Position numbers and translations under genes: made by a program. The notes beneath the pieces were generated by a model. It did not search any database. It saw only the letters and a program-made list of their open reading frames with translations, and had not been told where the DNA came from. Below are positions 25,869-35,138 of a stretch of DNA of 64,000 bases, one piece after another (positions within the stretch are counted from its first letter, which is position 1; each line of letters starts with the position of its first letter). The DNA is from Bacillota bacterium (GTDB lineage Bacteria > Bacillota > Clostridia > Acetivibrionales > DSM-2933), in contig JAEYYB010000033.1 of assembly GCA_023430975.1 (NCBI GenBank), positions 1 to 64,000 on the forward strand. The letters run 5' to 3'.

Positions 25869-26132
25869 CTACCTTCTTGGTTCTACCAACAATTTGATTG
25901 CAGTCCTCTCCTCACCGTCGATCACAATATCAGTAAAAGCCGGTATACAAATTAGTTCAATTCCAGATGGGGCAACAAAGCCGCGGGCAATTGCGATAGC
26001 TTTAACAGCTTGATTCAATGCTCCAGCTCCTATAGCTTGTATTTCTGCAGAACCCTTTTCGCGAATAACACCTGCTAAAGCACCAGCAATAGAATTTGGA
26101 TTGGATTTTGATGAGACTTTTAATACGTCCAT
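25869..26132 (-). CDS. spoVS: Stage V sporulation protein S
   Basis: An 87-residue SpoVS of the Alba-like fold, involved in the control of sporulation. Almost every residue fits the family: EVLKVSSKSNPNSIAGALAG-type start, GAGALNQAVKAIAIARGFVAPSG in the middle and KLLVEPRR at the end. AGGGGG precedes the ATG. It follows ymdB on the same strand, the usual firmicute order rny-ymdB-spoVS. Confidence 0.97.
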   Translation of the reverse strand: MDVLKVSSKSNPNSIAGALAGVIREKGSAEIQAIGAGALNQAVKAIAIARGFVAPSGIELICIPAFTDIVIDGEERTAIKLLVEPRR

Positions 26133-26220
26133 TCTCGTACCCCCTAAACTTTTTCGTAATTAAAATATTCTACAAAAAAATCTAAAATCCTTTTTTTTAA
26201 TAATATTAGACAAATTATTG

Positions 26221-27006
26221 CTATTTGGGCTCCATTATCATACTTATTCTTCTAATATTAGTAGTTTTTCCACTTTTTTCTTCGATATCTAACATCACTG
26301 CATTAAATATAACTCTTCCCTTTGCAACTTCAAATCTCTGCGGCATGCTTGTAAGGAACTTTTTGATTATAATATCCTTATTAACGCCAATAACACCATC
26401 ACAAGGTCCTGTCATACCCACATCGGTTATATATGCCGTACCAAAAGGAAAAATCCGCTCATCTGCTGTCTGAACATGGGTGTGTGTACCCAATACGCAG
26501 CTCACCCTTCCGTCCAAATACCATGCCATTGCTGTTTTTTCAGAGGTAGCTTCTGCATGAAAATCCACGATAACAGCCTTGACCTCCTTTTTTATATGCT
26601 CCAACTCCCTATCGGCAGCTTTAAACGGGCAGTCTATGTTATCCATATATATTCTGCCTAAAAGGTTCATAATTGCCAATTTTCCATTCTTGCCGTTTAG
26701 TATGGCATAACCCTTTCCGGGCAAATCCTGAGAATAATTTGCGGGTCTTGCAAGCCTATTATCACTCTCTATGAAATTTAATATCTCATTTTTTGACCAT
26801 GTATGATTACCCATGGTTATGCCGTCCACTCCACTACTATACAGTTCCTGGGCAATTACATACGTTATTCCGCTTCCCCCGGCAGCATTTTCACCATTAG
26901 CAATACAAAAGTCAATCTCTTCTTCCTTTTTTAATTTACTTATCATTTCTTTTGCTGCTTTTCTTCCGGGACTTCCGACAATATCACCTATAAACAAAAC
27001 CCTCAA
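26221..27006 (-). CDS. ymdB: YmdB-family metallophosphoesterase
   Basis: A 261-residue phosphodiesterase of the TIGR00282 type. Metal ligands are visible in the N-terminal FIGDIVGSPGR, in NGENAAGGSGIT, in MGNHTWSK and in the C-terminal GTHTHVQTAD. In Bacillus the homologue hydrolyses cyclic nucleotides and affects RNase Y-dependent gene expression and biofilms; rny lies just upstream here. Translation appears to start at TTG 27006, which has GGAGG 7 nt upstream. A terminator separates it from rny, so it may also have its own promoter. Confidence 0.93.
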   Translation of the reverse strand: MRVLFIGDIVGSPGRKAAKEMISKLKKEEEIDFCIANGENAAGGSGITYVIAQELYSSGVDGITMGNHTWSKNEILNFIESDNRLARPANYSQDLPGKGYAILNGKNGKLAIMNLLGRIYMDNIDCPFKAADRELEHIKKEVKAVIVDFHAEATSEKTAMAWYLDGRVSCVLGTHTHVQTADERIFPFGTAYITDVGMTGPCDGVIGVNKDIIIKKFLTSMPQRFEVAKGRVIFNAVMLDIEEKSGKTTNIRRISMIMEPK

Positions 27007-27055
27007 ACTTAGTCCTCCATTTCAATATCAAATCTATATTAAACACTCTATAAAG

Positions 27056-27085
27056 CACAAAAAGCGTGTCTCCACGCTTTTTGTG
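27056..27085 (-). terminator. Intrinsic terminator 3' of rny
   Basis: A 13-bp stem CACAAAAAGCGTG / CACGCTTTTTGTG with a 4-nt loop, T-rich on the minus-strand exit side. It lies 15 nt after the rny stop. Confidence 0.8.
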
Positions 27086-27099
27086 TATATTAATCTTTA

Positions 27100-28653
27100 C
27101 TATTTTGCATATTCAATAGCTCTAACTTCTCTTATTACATTCACTTTTATCTGACCCGGATACTCAAGTTCATTCTCAATCTTCTTAACTATCTCACGAG
27201 TCATCATTACCATACCTTCGTCAGAAACATCTTCAGGCTTAACCATAATCCTGACTTCCCTACCTGCTTGAATCGCAAAAGACTTTTCTACCCCATTGAA
27301 AGAATTTGCGATTTCTTCAAGTTTTTCCAGACGTTTAATGTATGATTCCAAAGTTTCTCTTCTCGCACCAGGTCTTGCCGCAGAAATAGAATCTGCTGCC
27401 TGAACAAGCACCGCTACTATTGAAGTAGCTTCTATATCTCCATGGTGAGATAAAATTGCACTTACTACATCATTATTTTCTCTGTATTTCTTTGCTAGGT
27501 CGGCTCCTATAGTAACATGTGAGCCTTCCATTTCATGGTCTACCGCTTTTCCAATATCATGCAGCAAACCTGCTCTCTTCGCAAGAGTTACATCAACACC
27601 AAGCTCGGATGCCATCAATCCTGCCAACTGTGCTACTTCTATAGAATGATTAAGTACATTCTGTCCGTAGCTTGTCCTAAATCTAAGCTTACCTAACAGC
27701 TTAATAACTTCAGGGTGCAATCCGTGTACTCCTGTCTCAAATGTAGCACGGTCACCTTCCTGACGGATTGTGTTTTCAACTTCCTTCTTGGCCTTTTCAA
27801 CCATTTCTTCTATTCTGGCAGGATGAATTCTACCGTCCAAAATAAGTTTTTCCAATGTTATCCTTGCCACTTCTCTCTTGATTGGATCAAAGCCAGATAG
27901 GATAACTGCTTCTGGTGTATCATCGATGATAAGATCAATACCTGTTAATGTTTCAAGAGTTCTGATATTACGTCCTTCACGACCGATGATTCTTCCCTTC
28001 ATTTCGTCATTTGGCAGTGGAACTACAGATACTGTGATTTCTGAGACATGGTCTGCAGCACACTTCTGTATTGAGCAGGCAATTATATCCTTTGCCTTCT
28101 TATCCGCTTCCTCTTTTGCTTTTGCTTCAATTTCTTTTATAAGAATAGCAGCTTCGTGCTTAACTTCGCTTTCAATGTTCTTAAGCAAATAATCCTTTGC
28201 ATCTTCAACTGAAAGTCCAGATATTCTTTCCAACTCTTCAATCTGCTTCTTCTGAATCTCAAGAGTTTTATCCTGAAGGGTTTGAACATCTTTTGTTTTC
28301 TTGTTAAGCTGTTCATCCTTCTGCTCCAGGGTCTCCATCTTACGATCCAAGGTCTCTTCTTTCTGCAAAAGCCTTCTTTCCAGTCTTTGAACCTCATTTC
28401 TTCTGTCTCTGATCTCTTTTTCAAGTGTTTCTTTACTTCTGTGGATTTCTTCTTTAGCTTCAAGGAGTACTTCTCTTTTCTTACTTTCAGCTTGCTTTAC
28501 CGCTTCGTTAAGTATCTTAACTGCTTCGTTTTCAGCACCGCCTATTTTTTCCTCAGCTTGTTTTTTTCTATACTTAATTCCCAACTTGAAAAATATGAAT
28601 GAAGCAATTCCTGCAATTACCAAACCAATTAATAAACCTATTGCTAAGTCTAT
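27100..28653 (-). CDS. rny: Ribonuclease Y
   Basis: Membrane-bound endoribonuclease that starts mRNA decay. It has an N-terminal membrane helix (IGLLIGLVIAGIASFIFF), a long coiled coil (about 30-200), a KH RNA-binding domain (GRIIGREGRNIRTLETLTG) and an HD hydrolase domain (LNHSIEVAQLAG ... AGLLHDIGKAVDHE). Length is about 517-520 residues. The start codon is odd. The first in-frame GTG (28662) directly abuts the AAGGAG ribosome site, while ATC (28656) and ATA (28653) sit 5 and 8 nt from AGGAGG and there is no nearby ATG. I give ATA 28653 on spacing grounds; GTG 28662 is the conventional alternative. Confidence 0.93.
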   Translation of the reverse strand: MDLAIGLLIGLVIAGIASFIFFKLGIKYRKKQAEEKIGGAENEAVKILNEAVKQAESKKREVLLEAKEEIHRSKETLEKEIRDRRNEVQRLERRLLQKEETLDRKMETLEQKDEQLNKKTKDVQTLQDKTLEIQKKQIEELERISGLSVEDAKDYLLKNIESEVKHEAAILIKEIEAKAKEEADKKAKDIIACSIQKCAADHVSEITVSVVPLPNDEMKGRIIGREGRNIRTLETLTGIDLIIDDTPEAVILSGFDPIKREVARITLEKLILDGRIHPARIEEMVEKAKKEVENTIRQEGDRATFETGVHGLHPEVIKLLGKLRFRTSYGQNVLNHSIEVAQLAGLMASELGVDVTLAKRAGLLHDIGKAVDHEMEGSHVTIGADLAKKYRENNDVVSAILSHHGDIEATSIVAVLVQAADSISAARPGARRETLESYIKRLEKLEEIANSFNGVEKSFAIQAGREVRIMVKPEDVSDEGMVMMTREIVKKIENELEYPGQIKVNVIREVRAIEYAK

Positions 28654-28727
28654 GATACACACCTCCTTGTTATTCAGTTTTCAATGGACAGTTGCCAATG
28701 CATAAACATACCCATTAGCATAAACTC

Positions 28728-28756
28728 ATTGTAAACTTTTTTAAAATTTATGTCAA
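28728..28756 (-). promoter_or_regulatory. Predicted sigma-A promoter of rny
   Basis: Minus strand TTGACA (28756-28751), 17 nt, TACAAT (28733-28728), about 70 nt before the coding start. The -35 box is a perfect consensus. Confidence 0.7.
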
Positions 28757-29033
28757 GAATCAATTAATCTATAAAGATTGATAAGTTATAATAATTCCCT
28801 ATTAAGTTTTCCCCGACCCATTACCCCTAATGCTCCTTTGACCTTACATTCTGCAGGGGAATTAGAGTAGTTGCTGTGTAATTGCTGTGTAATCGGTATA
28901 TTACTTTGTAATAAATATACTTCATAGCAAATTCATACAATCCCTTTTACTATATTGAGCTACAATAATGGAGTTTTACTTTCTATGAAATTATATTACA
29001 TAAAATCAAGATAAAATTGGAATAAAAAACAAT
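28757..29033. other. Spacer without recognised feature
   Basis: Between the rny promoter and the tRNA-Gln terminator. A short direct repeat TTGCTGTGTAA occurs twice in tandem near 28873. No gene or structure is supported. Confidence 0.4.
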
Positions 29034-29058
29034 AAAACCTCTTTAATCAAGAGGTTTT
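29034..29058 (-). terminator. Terminator of tRNA-Gln
   Basis: AAAACCTCTT and AAGAGGTTTT pair; on the minus strand a T-rich tail (TTTTATTGTTTTTTATT) follows. It is 26 nt past the CCA end of the tRNA. Confidence 0.75.
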
Positions 29059-29083
29059 ATTGTTTCTGGAAATTTTATTTTGC

Positions 29084-29157
29084 TGGCTGCGGATCAAGGA
29101 TTCGAACCCTGACAGACTGAACCAGAATCAGTTGTGCTACCATTACACAAATCCGCA
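29084..29157 (-). tRNA. tRNA-Gln (CUG)
   Basis: A 74-nt gene with encoded CCA. Acceptor stem TGCGGAT / ATCCGCA, D-loop AATGGTAG, anticodon stem ACTGA / TCAGT with loop TTCTGGT giving anticodon CUG, and T-arm CAGGG-TTCGAAT-CCTTG with one G-U pair. The minor Gln isoacceptor is a single gene here. The resident GatCAB amidotransferase encoded at 15-19 kb would make its Gln charge from Glu, if no GlnRS exists. Confidence 0.95.
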
Positions 29158-29175
29158 TCATTCGTGACAAAGGGT

Positions 29176-29204
29176 ATTATAGCATAATAGAATTACCATT
29201 GCAA
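29176..29204 (-). promoter_or_regulatory. Predicted sigma-A promoter of tRNA-Gln
   Basis: Minus strand TTGCAA (29204-29199), 17 nt, TATAAT (29181-29176); the start site would be about 10 nt before the tRNA 5' end. Confidence 0.7.
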
Positions 29205-29264
29205 TAGCTTTTTCTAAATTTTTTAATCGGTTATTTATGGTTATTTATGGAGCACTTTTTATGT

Positions 29265-30182
29265 TTATTTCGAAAACTCATCAACAACCTTTATAATGAC
29301 AGGCCCTATTAGCACCGAAAACAGTGTAGGAAAAATGAACAGAACCATTGGTATCAGCATTTTAACAGGTGCCTTCATAGCCTTTTCCTGAGCCCTCTGC
29401 CTTCTCTTCTGCCTCATCTGCTCCGATTGAATTCTTAATACATTACCTATGCTTACGCCTAATTGGTCTGCTTGTATTATCGATCCTATGAATGTCGTAA
29501 GGTCTGGTAAGTTTACCCTTTGTGCCATATCCTTTAAAGCGTCTTTCTTTTGTTTTCCGACTTTTATTTCCTGGAGAACATTTTCAAATTCTTTTGCCAG
29601 TGCACCAGGCATTTTGTCAATTACCTTGGCAAGTGCTCCATCAAAACCAAGACCGGCTTCAACGCTTACAGTTAAGAGGTCAAGAACATCCGGCATTGAG
29701 TTTCTTATTTGCCTCTGTCTTTCAAGGGTTTTTCTGTTTAAAATGAATCTTGGAAGAAGTATTGACATAATCACTTCAATAATTACCAAAAGCACTATTG
29801 ACGAAATTTGGAAGCTCCTAAAGTATCCTATGGCAGAAGTTAAAACCGATAAACACACCATAATAATCAGTTGGATATTTATCCAGTCGTTAACCGACAG
29901 ATTATAGGGATTGCCTGCTATTACCACCTTTCTTTCAAAGTTTAAAATGATCTCCTTCGGAGTATATTTCAAAACAGCTCTGCTCAAGCTAAAAAGAATA
30001 GGTCGGACAACTCTGACAAAAATAGGCTGATTCAGCTCACTGTCCATATCCTTCTGTTCTTCCTTTGATATGTTATCAAGCCTTATCAAAATAATTTGTT
30101 TTTTTCTAAAAAATCCTCCGAATATGGCATATACCACCAGATATGAAGAAAGAAAAACCATAACAAGGACTAAAGCCATCAT
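29265..30182 (-). CDS. tadC: Tad pilus inner-membrane protein TadC-like
   Basis: A 305-residue type II secretion F-domain (T2SSF) protein, the second of the two platform proteins that couple the CpaF motor to pilus assembly. The conserved block VLDLLTVSVEAGLGFDGALAKV is at about 165-186, with ADQLGVSIGNVLRIQSEQMRQKRRQRAQEKAMK following at about 240-272. Membrane helices flank it at the N-terminus (2-22), at about 105-140 and at the C-terminus. It starts 12 nt after tadB and is the last gene of the pilus operon. Confidence 0.9.
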   Translation of the reverse strand: MMALVLVMVFLSSYLVVYAIFGGFFRKKQIILIRLDNISKEEQKDMDSELNQPIFVRVVRPILFSLSRAVLKYTPKEIILNFERKVVIAGNPYNLSVNDWINIQLIIMVCLSVLTSAIGYFRSFQISSIVLLVIIEVIMSILLPRFILNRKTLERQRQIRNSMPDVLDLLTVSVEAGLGFDGALAKVIDKMPGALAKEFENVLQEIKVGKQKKDALKDMAQRVNLPDLTTFIGSIIQADQLGVSIGNVLRIQSEQMRQKRRQRAQEKAMKAPVKMLIPMVLFIFPTLFSVLIGPVIIKVVDEFSK

Positions 30183-30194
30183 AATGAAGCACTC

Positions 30195-31160
30195 CTAAAT
30201 TTCAATTTTAACAATCCTGCTTATAAAGTATATTCCTATGAGCTCCATCAGCACTGAAAAACCTAGTATCGCTATTCCAAGGGGATTAGTAAACAATAAT
30301 ATCATGTATTCACGATTTATTACAAACAATATAATCCCTAAGACTAACGGTAATATTGAAATAATAAACCCTGATGCTCTTCCCTGTGCAGTTACGGTCT
30401 TTACTTCTCCCTTTATTTTAACCCTTTCACGTATTGTGGTAGATATATTATCCAGAACTTCTGAAAGGTTTCCGCCAACCTGTCTCTGTATTAGCACAGC
30501 TGTAACCACAAGTTCCAAATCATCGCTTTTTATCCTGGCAACAAGGTTTTCCAATGCTTTCTCAGTGGTAAGCCCAAGATTTACTTCCTTTTGCATAAAT
30601 GCGAACTCCTCTGCTATTGGACCTGTCATTTCCTTAGAAATAATATCTACTGACTGGAAAAAACTGTAACCTGCCTTAAGAGAATTTGACATGAGCACTA
30701 TGGCATCTGATAACTGCTCATTCAATGTTTTTAACCTTTTCTTAATTCGAGCTTTCAGGAATATTGAGGGAAACAGCCATCCGAATATGGACACAAATAG
30801 TGAAAGCAGTACTGAATTTGAAGCTATAAAAGTAAAAAATCCAAATACAACCATAAGTATCAATGATATTGTCATAAACTCTTCTGCTTTTAGAAGCAAG
30901 TGAGCCCTTATCAATTTTCTTTGTGTTTCCTTCTTGTAATTGTCAAGGAATCTTGCATGCCCAATACCCCGGGATATAATACCAAGTCCCACTTTGTATT
31001 CCCTGCTTGGTGCTTTTCTTTTATCTTCATGGATTTGGTCGGTATTTATGTATTGTTTAATCCTTGAGACTGCTTTTTGCTTGCTTTTTATAAACTTTAA
31101 AACCACATAGCTTAACAGAAATACTGTTATGAAGGTTGATAGGATAGCCAGATAAAACAC
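30195..31160 (-). CDS. tadB: Tad pilus inner-membrane protein TadB-like
   Basis: A 321-residue T2SSF platform protein. An N-terminal helix comes first, two helices lie at about 92-130, and the F domain holds DAIVLMSNSLKAGYSFFQSVDIISKEM (about 146-172) and QRQVGGNLSEVLDNISTTIRER (about 225-246). Two C-terminal helices close it. It starts with GTG at 31160, preceded by GGAGGGG. It pairs with TadC in the next frame. Confidence 0.9.
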   Translation of the reverse strand: MFYLAILSTFITVFLLSYVVLKFIKSKQKAVSRIKQYINTDQIHEDKRKAPSREYKVGLGIISRGIGHARFLDNYKKETQRKLIRAHLLLKAEEFMTISLILMVVFGFFTFIASNSVLLSLFVSIFGWLFPSIFLKARIKKRLKTLNEQLSDAIVLMSNSLKAGYSFFQSVDIISKEMTGPIAEEFAFMQKEVNLGLTTEKALENLVARIKSDDLELVVTAVLIQRQVGGNLSEVLDNISTTIRERVKIKGEVKTVTAQGRASGFIISILPLVLGIILFVINREYMILLFTNPLGIAILGFSVLMELIGIYFISRIVKIEI

Positions 31161-31210
31161 TGTTCACCCCTCCTTTTCCTAAACATGGACAAACTCACGA
31201 AGTCATTTTC

Positions 31211-32572
31211 CTAAACACTAAACAAATCCTGGGGCAGTATAATACCCGCCTTATCAAACTTGTCAAAGAATTTGGGCTTAATTCCGGTGGGCACTACATC
31301 CCCCATCATCTTTCCGTTTTCATCCTTGCCCTTCTGTTTATATACAAAAATATCCTGCAGGGTGATAATATCACCTTCCATTCCTACAACTTCTGTTATA
31401 TGTGTAATTTTTCTGCTTCCATCCTTCAAACGGGATTGTTGAACAATAAGATCAACAGCGGATGCAATCTGTTCTCTTATAGCTCTGACCGGTAACTCCA
31501 TTCCTGCCATAAGAACCATGGTTTCAAGCCTTGCCACCATATCTCTCGGAGTGTTGGCATGCCCTGTTGTAAGAGAGCCGTCATGTCCTGTATTCATTGC
31601 TTGAAGCATATCAAGTGCCTCTCCGCTTCTAACCTCTCCAACAACTATTCTGTCAGGCCTCATACGAAGGGAGTTTCTCACAAGGTCCCTTATAGTTATG
31701 GCACCTTTTCCCTCTATATTGGGCGGTCTTGTTTCAAGCCTTACTACATGCTCCTGCCTTAGCTGTATTTCCGCTGCATCCTCAATAGTCACTATTCGTT
31801 CATCATCAGGTATAAAGGATGATATTACATTGAGAGTTGTGGTTTTACCGCTTCCTGTACCACCTGAAACTACTATGTTTAACCTTGACTCGACGCATGC
31901 CTTTAAAAACATGGCGATATTAGGTGTAATGGTGCCGAAGTTTATCAGATCCTTCACTGTATAAGGCTTTTCTGAAAACTTTCTTATAGTGATCGTTGGG
32001 CCATTTAATGCTAATGGAGGTATTATGACATTGACACGTGAACCGTTAGGAAGTCTTGCATCAACCATAGGCGAACTCTCATCAATCCTTCTGCCAAGAG
32101 GTGCTACAATCTTTTCTATAACATGCATCACATGTTGCTCATCCTTGAAAGTTACATCACTTAGAGTAAGTCTGCCTTTTTTTTCAACATATACCTGATC
32201 AGGACCATTTACCATAATTTCCGACACTGAGGAATCATGTATCAGCGGGTTTATTGGCCCAAAGCCTATAGTTTCATCAATGACCTCAGAAATAATCTTC
32301 TGCCTGTCATTTTTGGAAAAGTAGCTGGTCTCCTGCTCTAAAATCTCCTCAGCAATAGCAGTTATTTCATTCTTAAGCCCTTCATCATCTTCATCCGGTT
32401 CCATGTTCTTAAAGGCTTCTGTCTTAATTTGCTCAATAATTTTGCTGTGTATTTTAGCCTTAACATCTGCAAAAGGATCTTCCTTTTCAGTCTGAGGCTT
32501 TTTTGATTTTATGCTTTTATTTTCAGTTACATCAATATTCTTTTCTTTCTGAAGCCTTTCCAATAATGACAT
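31211..32572 (-). CDS. tadA: Tad/CpaF-type secretion ATPase
   Basis: Hexameric cytoplasmic ATPase of the GspE/VirB11 superfamily (CpaF/TadA), powering pilin assembly. The protein is 453 residues long. Walker A VVSGGTGSGKTTTLN is at about 235-249, the Asp box ERIVTIEDAAEIQL, and Walker B RIVVGEVRSGEALDML. A His box follows in NTGHDGSLTTGHAN. The N-terminal 60 residues are a charged linker. It is read 44 nt after cpaE. No paralogue occurs in the second pilus cluster, so one motor probably serves both. Confidence 0.95.
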   Translation of the reverse strand: MSLLERLQKEKNIDVTENKSIKSKKPQTEKEDPFADVKAKIHSKIIEQIKTEAFKNMEPDEDDEGLKNEITAIAEEILEQETSYFSKNDRQKIISEVIDETIGFGPINPLIHDSSVSEIMVNGPDQVYVEKKGRLTLSDVTFKDEQHVMHVIEKIVAPLGRRIDESSPMVDARLPNGSRVNVIIPPLALNGPTITIRKFSEKPYTVKDLINFGTITPNIAMFLKACVESRLNIVVSGGTGSGKTTTLNVISSFIPDDERIVTIEDAAEIQLRQEHVVRLETRPPNIEGKGAITIRDLVRNSLRMRPDRIVVGEVRSGEALDMLQAMNTGHDGSLTTGHANTPRDMVARLETMVLMAGMELPVRAIREQIASAVDLIVQQSRLKDGSRKITHITEVVGMEGDIITLQDIFVYKQKGKDENGKMMGDVVPTGIKPKFFDKFDKAGIILPQDLFSV

Positions 32573-32616
32573 TGTAATTCCTCCAACACATAATTATTTA
32601 TCAGAATATAGAAAAA

Positions 32617-33819
32617 TCAATAAATTCCCAACAGCCTTTTTATTGTACTCTTTTCCTTTTGCTCAGCAGCTTTTTCCATCGTCAACTCATCAGCCATGCC
32701 TACAATGGCTTTTGCAACCTTAGTCTCAGTGCGGGTCATTACAAATGGGAACCCCTTATTTGCAGAAGTTACTACTGTAGCACTATCCTCAGGTAAATAG
32801 GACCAAATAGTATACTTTAAGGTCTCCTCAAAGTCCTTATATTTTATTCCGAACTGCTCTGACGCTTTGTTCAATACAATCTTTGTCCTTTCTTTGGAGT
32901 AATGCAGTGATTCCATAATATCAAGACCGGACTTCACATTCTTTATAGTGGGCAAATCAAGGGTAGAAACCATAAGAATCTTGTCAGACATGTCTAAAGA
33001 CGTCAATACCGTTTCATGGAAACTTGCCGATGTATCAATAATTACATAATGATAATTTTCCTTAAGAGTTTTTATGATTTTTTCTACATGTGAGGAAGTT
33101 ATGTATTCGGCATACTCAGGTTTTAGAGGTGCAGGCAGTACCTTTACACCTGAAAAATGAGTCACTAGATAGTCGTCCAAAAGATTGGCATCTAGTATAT
33201 TTATTTCTTTAATCAAATCGCTGATAGTGTTTTTAACTGTAACATTCAGCATGATTGCCACATCTCCGAACTGCAAATCAAGATCTATAAGTGCAACTTT
33301 CTTTTTTGTATTTCTGGCAATACAAACAGCAAGATTTGATGATATTGTTGTTTTCCCTACACCGCCTTTGGTGCTGAATACAGTTATCACCTTTGACTTT
33401 ATGTCTTCATGAACCCGGCCAATCCCGATATTTTCCTTTCTTTTCGCTTCTGCTTCAAAAGTGTTCATTATACTTACTATCAAATCATCGCTGGAAAAGG
33501 GTTTTGTTATGAATTCACGGGCACCTGCAGACATGGCTTTCCGCAAATATTCCTGCTCTCCTTGAACCGACATTATTATAACACTGGTTTCAGGAATTTC
33601 TATACTAATCTGGGAAGTAGCCTTAATTCCGTCCATTATCGGCATATTTATATCCATTAAAACTACATCAGGTCTTAATTCTTTTGCAATATTGACAGCT
33701 TCATTGCCATTCTCTGCTTCCCCTATTACCTCAAATCGCTTTTCGAAAGCCAGGATGGTTTTTATGTTACTTCTGGTTTCTTCTGAATCGTCAACTATTA
33801 AAACCCTTATTTTATCCAT
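32617..33819 (-). CDS. cpaE: CpaE/TadZ-type receiver-ParA ATPase
   Basis: A 400-residue protein that places Tad machinery at its cellular site. Residues 1-120 are a receiver domain that looks intact (acidic pair D10-D11, phospho-acceptor D56 in LMDINMP, Lys in ITKPFSS). Residues 142-400 are a ParA/MinD ATPase with deviant Walker A FSTKGGVGKTT (K151 and K156). Many TadZ/CpaE proteins have degenerate receivers, so a complete one suggests real phosphorylation, perhaps by a nearby kinase. AAAGGAGG precedes the ATG. Confidence 0.92.
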   Translation of the reverse strand: MDKIRVLIVDDSEETRSNIKTILAFEKRFEVIGEAENGNEAVNIAKELRPDVVLMDINMPIMDGIKATSQISIEIPETSVIIMSVQGEQEYLRKAMSAGAREFITKPFSSDDLIVSIMNTFEAEAKRKENIGIGRVHEDIKSKVITVFSTKGGVGKTTISSNLAVCIARNTKKKVALIDLDLQFGDVAIMLNVTVKNTISDLIKEINILDANLLDDYLVTHFSGVKVLPAPLKPEYAEYITSSHVEKIIKTLKENYHYVIIDTSASFHETVLTSLDMSDKILMVSTLDLPTIKNVKSGLDIMESLHYSKERTKIVLNKASEQFGIKYKDFEETLKYTIWSYLPEDSATVVTSANKGFPFVMTRTETKVAKAIVGMADELTMEKAAEQKEKSTIKRLLGIY

Positions 33820-33837
33820 ACACCTACCTCCTTTCCA

Positions 33838-34644
33838 TTATTTAGCCTTTGCAGTCTCCTGAAGCTGATTACCAGTCTCCCTACGGCTATACGGTACAAC
33901 TTTGGAGTTCCTTTCGCTCGTCACATCGGTCCTTGTAACTCCCTGAGTTTTTTTAGTGCTGTTATCCCCAACGGACCTTAATGCAAGGCGTATTGTTGCA
34001 AATTCACTAACATATACCAACCGTTCAGCTTCCTCAGGCGTCAATGCAAATGTTACGGTTTTGGCACTTTGAGAAGTCTTGTCATCCTTTTCAATAATCT
34101 GTTCTTGTCCTAGAGCAAGAACCAGTATATTCTCCAATGCAGTCTTTGTCATTCTCGGATAAATTATTATATCATTCTTGTCTTCCATCTCTTCCTTTTC
34201 GAAGTTTGCAATGATATCAACGTAATCACCTGGCCTAATGAGATTGGATACAGCAATCTGTTCATTTATATTGATGCTCAAGGCCCTTTTTCCCTCCGGA
34301 ACATTGTAAACAAGGTCAGTCTTGTCATCGCTTACCAGTCTGTCACTAAGTATCTGCTCTCCTTCAAGGATTGTGTCCCTGGTCATCTTGCCGATTATAT
34401 CCTTCTTATCCTTTATCGCTTTTTTATTTGCCAATTCAACAGGAATATCCTCAACCCTCAGGTCACCTTCTGTTATCTTCTGCTTTACTGCCAGATCCTT
34501 AGAAGCAACAAAAACCCTGACCGTGTCTTCTTTAACAATCTGGGTTTTTGCAGATGCATCTTTTAGGTAAAAATAAATTATAAATGTAGTAATGAAAGCC
34601 ATAAATAATGCAACGAAAATAATTTTCCTGTTTACGGTTTCCAT
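33838..34644 (-). CDS. cpaB: CpaB/RcpC-type pilus assembly protein
   Basis: A 268-residue protein with an N-terminal membrane anchor (about 6-23) followed by a SAF domain (VFVASKDLAVKQKITEGDLRVEDIP) and the RcpC/CpaB domain (ALSININEQIAVSNLIRPGDYVDIIANFE). In Tad systems it works outside the inner membrane. I start at ATG 34644 because AAGGAGG lies 8 nt upstream; eight earlier in-frame codons are not needed. The C-terminus is Arg/Gln rich and probably disordered. Confidence 0.9.
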   Translation of the reverse strand: METVNRKIIFVALFMAFITTFIIYFYLKDASAKTQIVKEDTVRVFVASKDLAVKQKITEGDLRVEDIPVELANKKAIKDKKDIIGKMTRDTILEGEQILSDRLVSDDKTDLVYNVPEGKRALSININEQIAVSNLIRPGDYVDIIANFEKEEMEDKNDIIIYPRMTKTALENILVLALGQEQIIEKDDKTSQSAKTVTFALTPEEAERLVYVSEFATIRLALRSVGDNSTKKTQGVTRTDVTSERNSKVVPYSRRETGNQLQETAKAK

Positions 34645-34660
34645 AATGTCTCCTCCTTGA

Positions 34661-35056
34661 TTACTCAACCCTCATCACTGTTTTAGCCTTAAGATGAACT
34701 GATTTATTCAAAATGGCACTAATTACAGGAGTAATCAGCACATTATCGTATTCAACGGTTATAGTTACCTGCTCGCCTTTTTTTCTATAGCTTTCAGGTG
34801 GATATATGGTTATGGACCGTTTACCCGAATCCATCGTGTTTGTTAAATCATTAGCCAAGGATACAATATCCGTATCCGTTCCACCTACTGCTGCTTTTCT
34901 TGCACATTCCCTTGAAGCGTTACTTAGCACTATATAATTATTAAACATAATACCGAAGTCTACAATCCCCATAAGAATCAAAACAACTATGGGAAGTACC
35001 AGTGCTGTCTCAACAACTGCCTGCCCTCTTTTGGACGAAGTAATTTTTACATCCAT
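34661..35056 (-). CDS. tadE: TadE-like pseudopilin
   Basis: A 131-residue minor pilin with the class III processing pattern KRGQAVVETALVLP: cleavage after Gly12 would leave Gln first and Glu at +5. A hydrophobic helix of about 22 residues follows (VVLILMGIVDFGIMF) and then the TadE soluble part with SNASRECARKAAVGG. It is encoded between flp and cpaB. Prepilin peptidase for it is not in this operon but in the cluster at 54.8 kb. Confidence 0.9.
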   Translation of the reverse strand: MDVKITSSKRGQAVVETALVLPIVVLILMGIVDFGIMFNNYIVLSNASRECARKAAVGGTDTDIVSLANDLTNTMDSGKRSITIYPPESYRKKGEQVTITVEYDNVLITPVISAILNKSVHLKAKTVMRVE

Positions 35057-35084
35057 AAAACCATCCCCTAGTTAAACAATTGTG

Positions 35085-35125
35085 TTATTTGTTCTGTCAG
35101 ATAAAAGATCATTTACACTTTTATG
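35085..35125. repeat. Degenerate half copy of family B
   Basis: TGTTATTTGTTCTGTCAGAT followed by an AAAAGATCATTTACACTTTTAT segment aligns with the right half of the 95-bp subtype (CGTTATTTGCTCTGACAAAT..., ...TTAACACTTTTCA). It lies beside the deletion derivative at 35139-35220. Confidence 0.5.
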
Positions 35126-35138
35126 CAAGTTATATTGT

